Source: CAVTWS01 sp963732655 (GTDB lineage: Bacteria; Actinomycetota; Acidimicrobiia; Acidimicrobiales; SHLQ01). Taken from it: a stretch of DNA of 64,000 nucleotides. The DNA lies in assembly GCA_963732655.1 (NCBI GenBank), contig CAVTAI010000005.1, positions 62,001 through 126,000 of the forward strand, written 5' to 3'. This document shows positions 61,649 through 64,000 of this stretch, piece after piece (the first letter of the stretch is position 1; each line of letters starts with the position of its first letter). The notes beneath the pieces were generated by a model. It was given only the letters and a program-made list of their open reading frames with translations. It had not been told where the DNA came from and did not search any database. The position numbers and the translations under genes are program-made.

Positions 61649-63934
61649 TCACAACCACGGGAGGCGAACTCGGGGGGCTTCGCTGATGCAGAAGTTCTCG
61701 TGGTCGAGGCTCAAGTTCGGGTTGAACGACGGATCCGTGAGCAGGCGATCGCCCCACCGTTCGAGCATGGTGTAGGTCTCGCCCTGGAAGCGCTTCTGCT
61801 TGGCCAGGGTGTCCTCGGCGCCGCGTGATTTCGATTCGTAGTGGTACAGCTCGGCCCACGGCGTGTAGACGACTCGGTACCCCGCGTCGGCCGCCTTGAG
61901 GCAGTAGTCGATGTCGTTGAAGGCGACGGCGAGCCCGGCTTCGTCGAGGCCGCCCACCTCGTCCCACACCGTTCGGCGGGTCAGGAGGCAGGCGCCGGTG
62001 ACGGCGCCGACGTCGTGGACGCACTCCAACCGGCAGAAGTAGCCGAAGCTGTCGGGCAGCTCGAACTTGTGGCCGTGGCCGGCGACGCCACCCATGCCGA
62101 GGATCACGCCACCGTGTTGGATGCTTCCGTCGCCGTAGCGGAGTTTGGCGCCGACCGCCCCGATCTCGGGCCGGACCCCGTGCACCAACATCTCGGTCAA
62201 CCACTCGGGGGTGATGACCTCGGTGTCGTTGTTGAGCAGGCAGACGTAGTCGCCTTCGGCGATCGCGACGGCGTGGTTGTTCAGCGCCGAATAGTTGAAC
62301 GGGGCGTTGTACGGGATCACCCGTACGGACGGGTGGCGATCCACGTGTTCGAGATAGCCGAGCGTCTCGGGATCGGAGGACTGGTTGTCGACGATGAGGA
62401 TCTCGTACCGGGCATCCGTCGTGCGTTCGAGGACCGAGTCGACCGCGGTTCGCAGGAGCGCCACCTGATCCCGGGTGGGGATGACGATCGACACGAAGGG
62501 CGTGTCGATCAGCGCTTTGGTGACGTGGTAGGTGGTCGGGGCCCGGCCGACACCGGCGGACGCGCCGCGACCGGTCCGGTCGAGGTGGTCCTGCACGGCC
62601 CGGACGCCGGCCTCTTCGGCGTAGCTCTTCTGGCTCGTCGACCGCGCGGTCGAACCGGCGATCGCTCGCCAGTGGTACAGGATGTGGGGCACGTTCCCGA
62701 TCTGCGCTGCGTCGAGCCGTTCCGTCAGGCGGAACAGCAGGTCGTAGTCCTGGCTGCCCTCGTAGCCGAGACGGAATCCCCCCACCTCGGTGAGCAGCGA
62801 GCGGTCGATCACCAGGAAGTGGCCGATGTAGTTCTGGGACTCCAGCAGCTCCGGGTTCCACGGTGGTTTGAAGAACGGGTCGTAGTGCCGGCCTCGTTCG
62901 TCGATCTTGTCCTCGTCGGAGTAGACGAGCCGGTGTTCCGGGTGTTCGGTCAGGTGGAGCGCCATGACCGCGAGGGCGTACTCCGGTAACTCGTCGTCGT
63001 GGTCGAGCAGGGCCACGTACTCGCCGGTGGCGAGCTCGAGGGCCGAGTTCGAGCAGGCCGAGATGTGACCGTTCTCCGTGCGATGAACCACCTTGATCCG
63101 GGGGTCGGCGGCGGCCACACGATCGAGGACGTCTCGGAGGTGTGGCGACGGTGACGCATCGTTGGCCAGGCACAGCTCCCAGCGCGGATACCGCTGCGCC
63201 ACCACGGAGTCGATCATCCGCCGCAGGAACTTCTCCGGGGTGTCGTAGACGGGAACGACGATGGAGATGAGGGGCGGGCTTTCGATCGCCGCGATGCGAG
63301 CGTCGAGTTTGGCGCGATCCACGTCGTCGAGCACGGCGTACAACGATCGCCATTCCTCGTACCGGATGGCGTCCTCCCGGGCCCCTGCGCCTCGTTGGTC
63401 CTGGAGCGCGTCGTACCGGGTGACGACGTGCCGGCGAAGGCCACTGAAGCCCCCTTCGCGAAGGTGGCTCCACGTTCGCGACATGGTGTCCCGGCGGCTG
63501 GTTTCGCCACGGGCGAAGGCGGCGACCTGGGTGGCGATCATCCGCGCGAACGCCCCGGACTTGGAGATGGGACGGACGTTGGGGCCGACGACGTCGACGT
63601 AGCCGGAGGCTCCGGGAAGCTCCAGCGTGACCTCGGTCAGGTCGTCGGGGACGAACACGACTCGGGTGAACTGGTCGCGGCGCTTGCGGCTGAACCGCAA
63701 ACGGCCGGGGAACTGCGGGTTGGAGGTCGTGAAGGTGCGCAGGATCGGCGGTGCCGCAGCGACGGCATCTCGCGTGCGGTAGGTGACCTCGAGGAGGGCC
63801 CAGCCTCGTGGGAGGTCGTCGTGGGCCAGGGTCAGCGCGGGCGCCGTTCCTGACACTCGGGCCCGCGTGCGCGACGCCGGGTCGAGGTCGACGAGCTGGA
63901 CTCGGCCCACCGGCACGTACCGTTTGCTTGGCAT
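61649..63934 (-). CDS. Large glycosyltransferase with two GT2 domains
   Basis: The protein of 761 residues has an N-terminal beta domain (about 1-140), a linker and two GT-A modules. The first shows ISIVVPVYDTPEKFLRRMI, LLDHDDELPEYALA (D-H-D metal site) and a family VYSDEDKIDERGRHYDPFFK stretch; the second shows VSIVIPTRDQVALLRTAV and CLLNNDTEVITPEWL. This arrangement matches the long rhamnan or O-antigen polymerising glycosyltransferases often found with Wzm/Wzt. ATG at 63934 is the start; the 66 bases to the window end show no further gene. It is upstream of the FkbM gene, which has its own promoter. Confidence 0.88.
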   Translation of the reverse strand: MPSKRYVPVGRVQLVDLDPASRTRARVSGTAPALTLAHDDLPRGWALLEVTYRTRDAVAAAPPILRTFTTSNPQFPGRLRFSRKRRDQFTRVVFVPDDLTEVTLELPGASGYVDVVGPNVRPISKSGAFARMIATQVAAFARGETSRRDTMSRTWSHLREGGFSGLRRHVVTRYDALQDQRGAGAREDAIRYEEWRSLYAVLDDVDRAKLDARIAAIESPPLISIVVPVYDTPEKFLRRMIDSVVAQRYPRWELCLANDASPSPHLRDVLDRVAAADPRIKVVHRTENGHISACSNSALELATGEYVALLDHDDELPEYALAVMALHLTEHPEHRLVYSDEDKIDERGRHYDPFFKPPWNPELLESQNYIGHFLVIDRSLLTEVGGFRLGYEGSQDYDLLFRLTERLDAAQIGNVPHILYHWRAIAGSTARSTSQKSYAEEAGVRAVQDHLDRTGRGASAGVGRAPTTYHVTKALIDTPFVSIVIPTRDQVALLRTAVDSVLERTTDARYEILIVDNQSSDPETLGYLEHVDRHPSVRVIPYNAPFNYSALNNHAVAIAEGDYVCLLNNDTEVITPEWLTEMLVHGVRPEIGAVGAKLRYGDGSIQHGGVILGMGGVAGHGHKFELPDSFGYFCRLECVHDVGAVTGACLLTRRTVWDEVGGLDEAGLAVAFNDIDYCLKAADAGYRVVYTPWAELYHYESKSRGAEDTLAKQKRFQGETYTMLERWGDRLLTDPSFNPNLSLDHENFCISEAPRVRLPWL

Positions 63935-64000
63935 AGGGGAACACTCGGGTCGGAGAACGGGACCGCGAAGCCGTCGAGGCGGCGGCTCCCACGGCCGGTC

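Noticed and set aside
60209..61828. A 539-codon plus-strand frame opposite the FkbM and GT32-like genes
   Set aside because: It has no motif, and both minus-strand genes have clear catalytic signatures and a shared operon junction.

Overview
The window is a 64 kb piece of a high-GC chromosome, almost certainly from an actinobacterium and plausibly from class Acidimicrobiia. That placement is an inference from several traits: dense GC-rich coding, frequent GTG starts, a SufC-SufS-SufU iron-sulfur module, a homodimeric E1 pyruvate dehydrogenase, a SigJ-like sigma factor, and many apparently leaderless genes with a TANNNT box 5-8 bases before the start codon. I saw no rRNA, convincing tRNA, CRISPR array, transposase or phage gene.

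Layout. 0-6.2 kb: a SigJ-like ECF sigma factor, a methyltransferase, and a four-gene island (epimerase, aminotransferase, family 2 glycosyltransferase, polytopic membrane protein) for making and transferring a modified sugar. 6.2-12.2 kb: sufC-sufS-sufU under a promoter overlapped by a perfect palindrome, a metallo-hydrolase, a VapBC-type toxin-antitoxin pair and an acyl-CoA dehydrogenase. 12.2-18.8 kb: a leader with strong complementarity to the 16S rRNA 3' end, secreted or cell-envelope proteins (DUF5979-like, DUF4012-like, repeat protein), an alpha/beta hydrolase and a HhH-GPD protein. 18.8-31.5 kb: central carbon and lipoate genes (aceE, lpd, E2, lipB, lipA) with an RNase HI-SLOG fusion, a J-domain protein, a TIGR01777 epimerase and a GGDEF protein between them. 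31.5-44 kb: an Xaa-Pro peptidase, a barnase-like RNase with its barstar inhibitor, metH divergent from a cobalamin adenosyltransferase, pepA, a sirtuin and a rhodanese-MoeB fusion. 44-64 kb: a surface-polysaccharide region with a flippase, rmlA-rmlC-rmlB-rmlD (dTDP-L-rhamnose), two SpoIID-like secreted proteins, an ABC polysaccharide exporter (Wzm/Wzt type), several glycosyltransferases, a FkbM methyltransferase and a protein with about seven 48-residue repeats.

Two features cut across the window. First, about fifteen single-base frameshifts break otherwise intact, well-conserved genes; six are in metH and most lie between 31 and 46 kb, which points to indel errors in the assembly rather than real decay. 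Second, several genes end in short tandem repeats that each carry a hairpin and, in three cases, the gene's own stop codon; a separate dispersed element of about 105 bp follows two other stop codons in the same orientation. These 3'-end elements, the palindromes over promoters and the leaderless architecture are the least conventional signals here.
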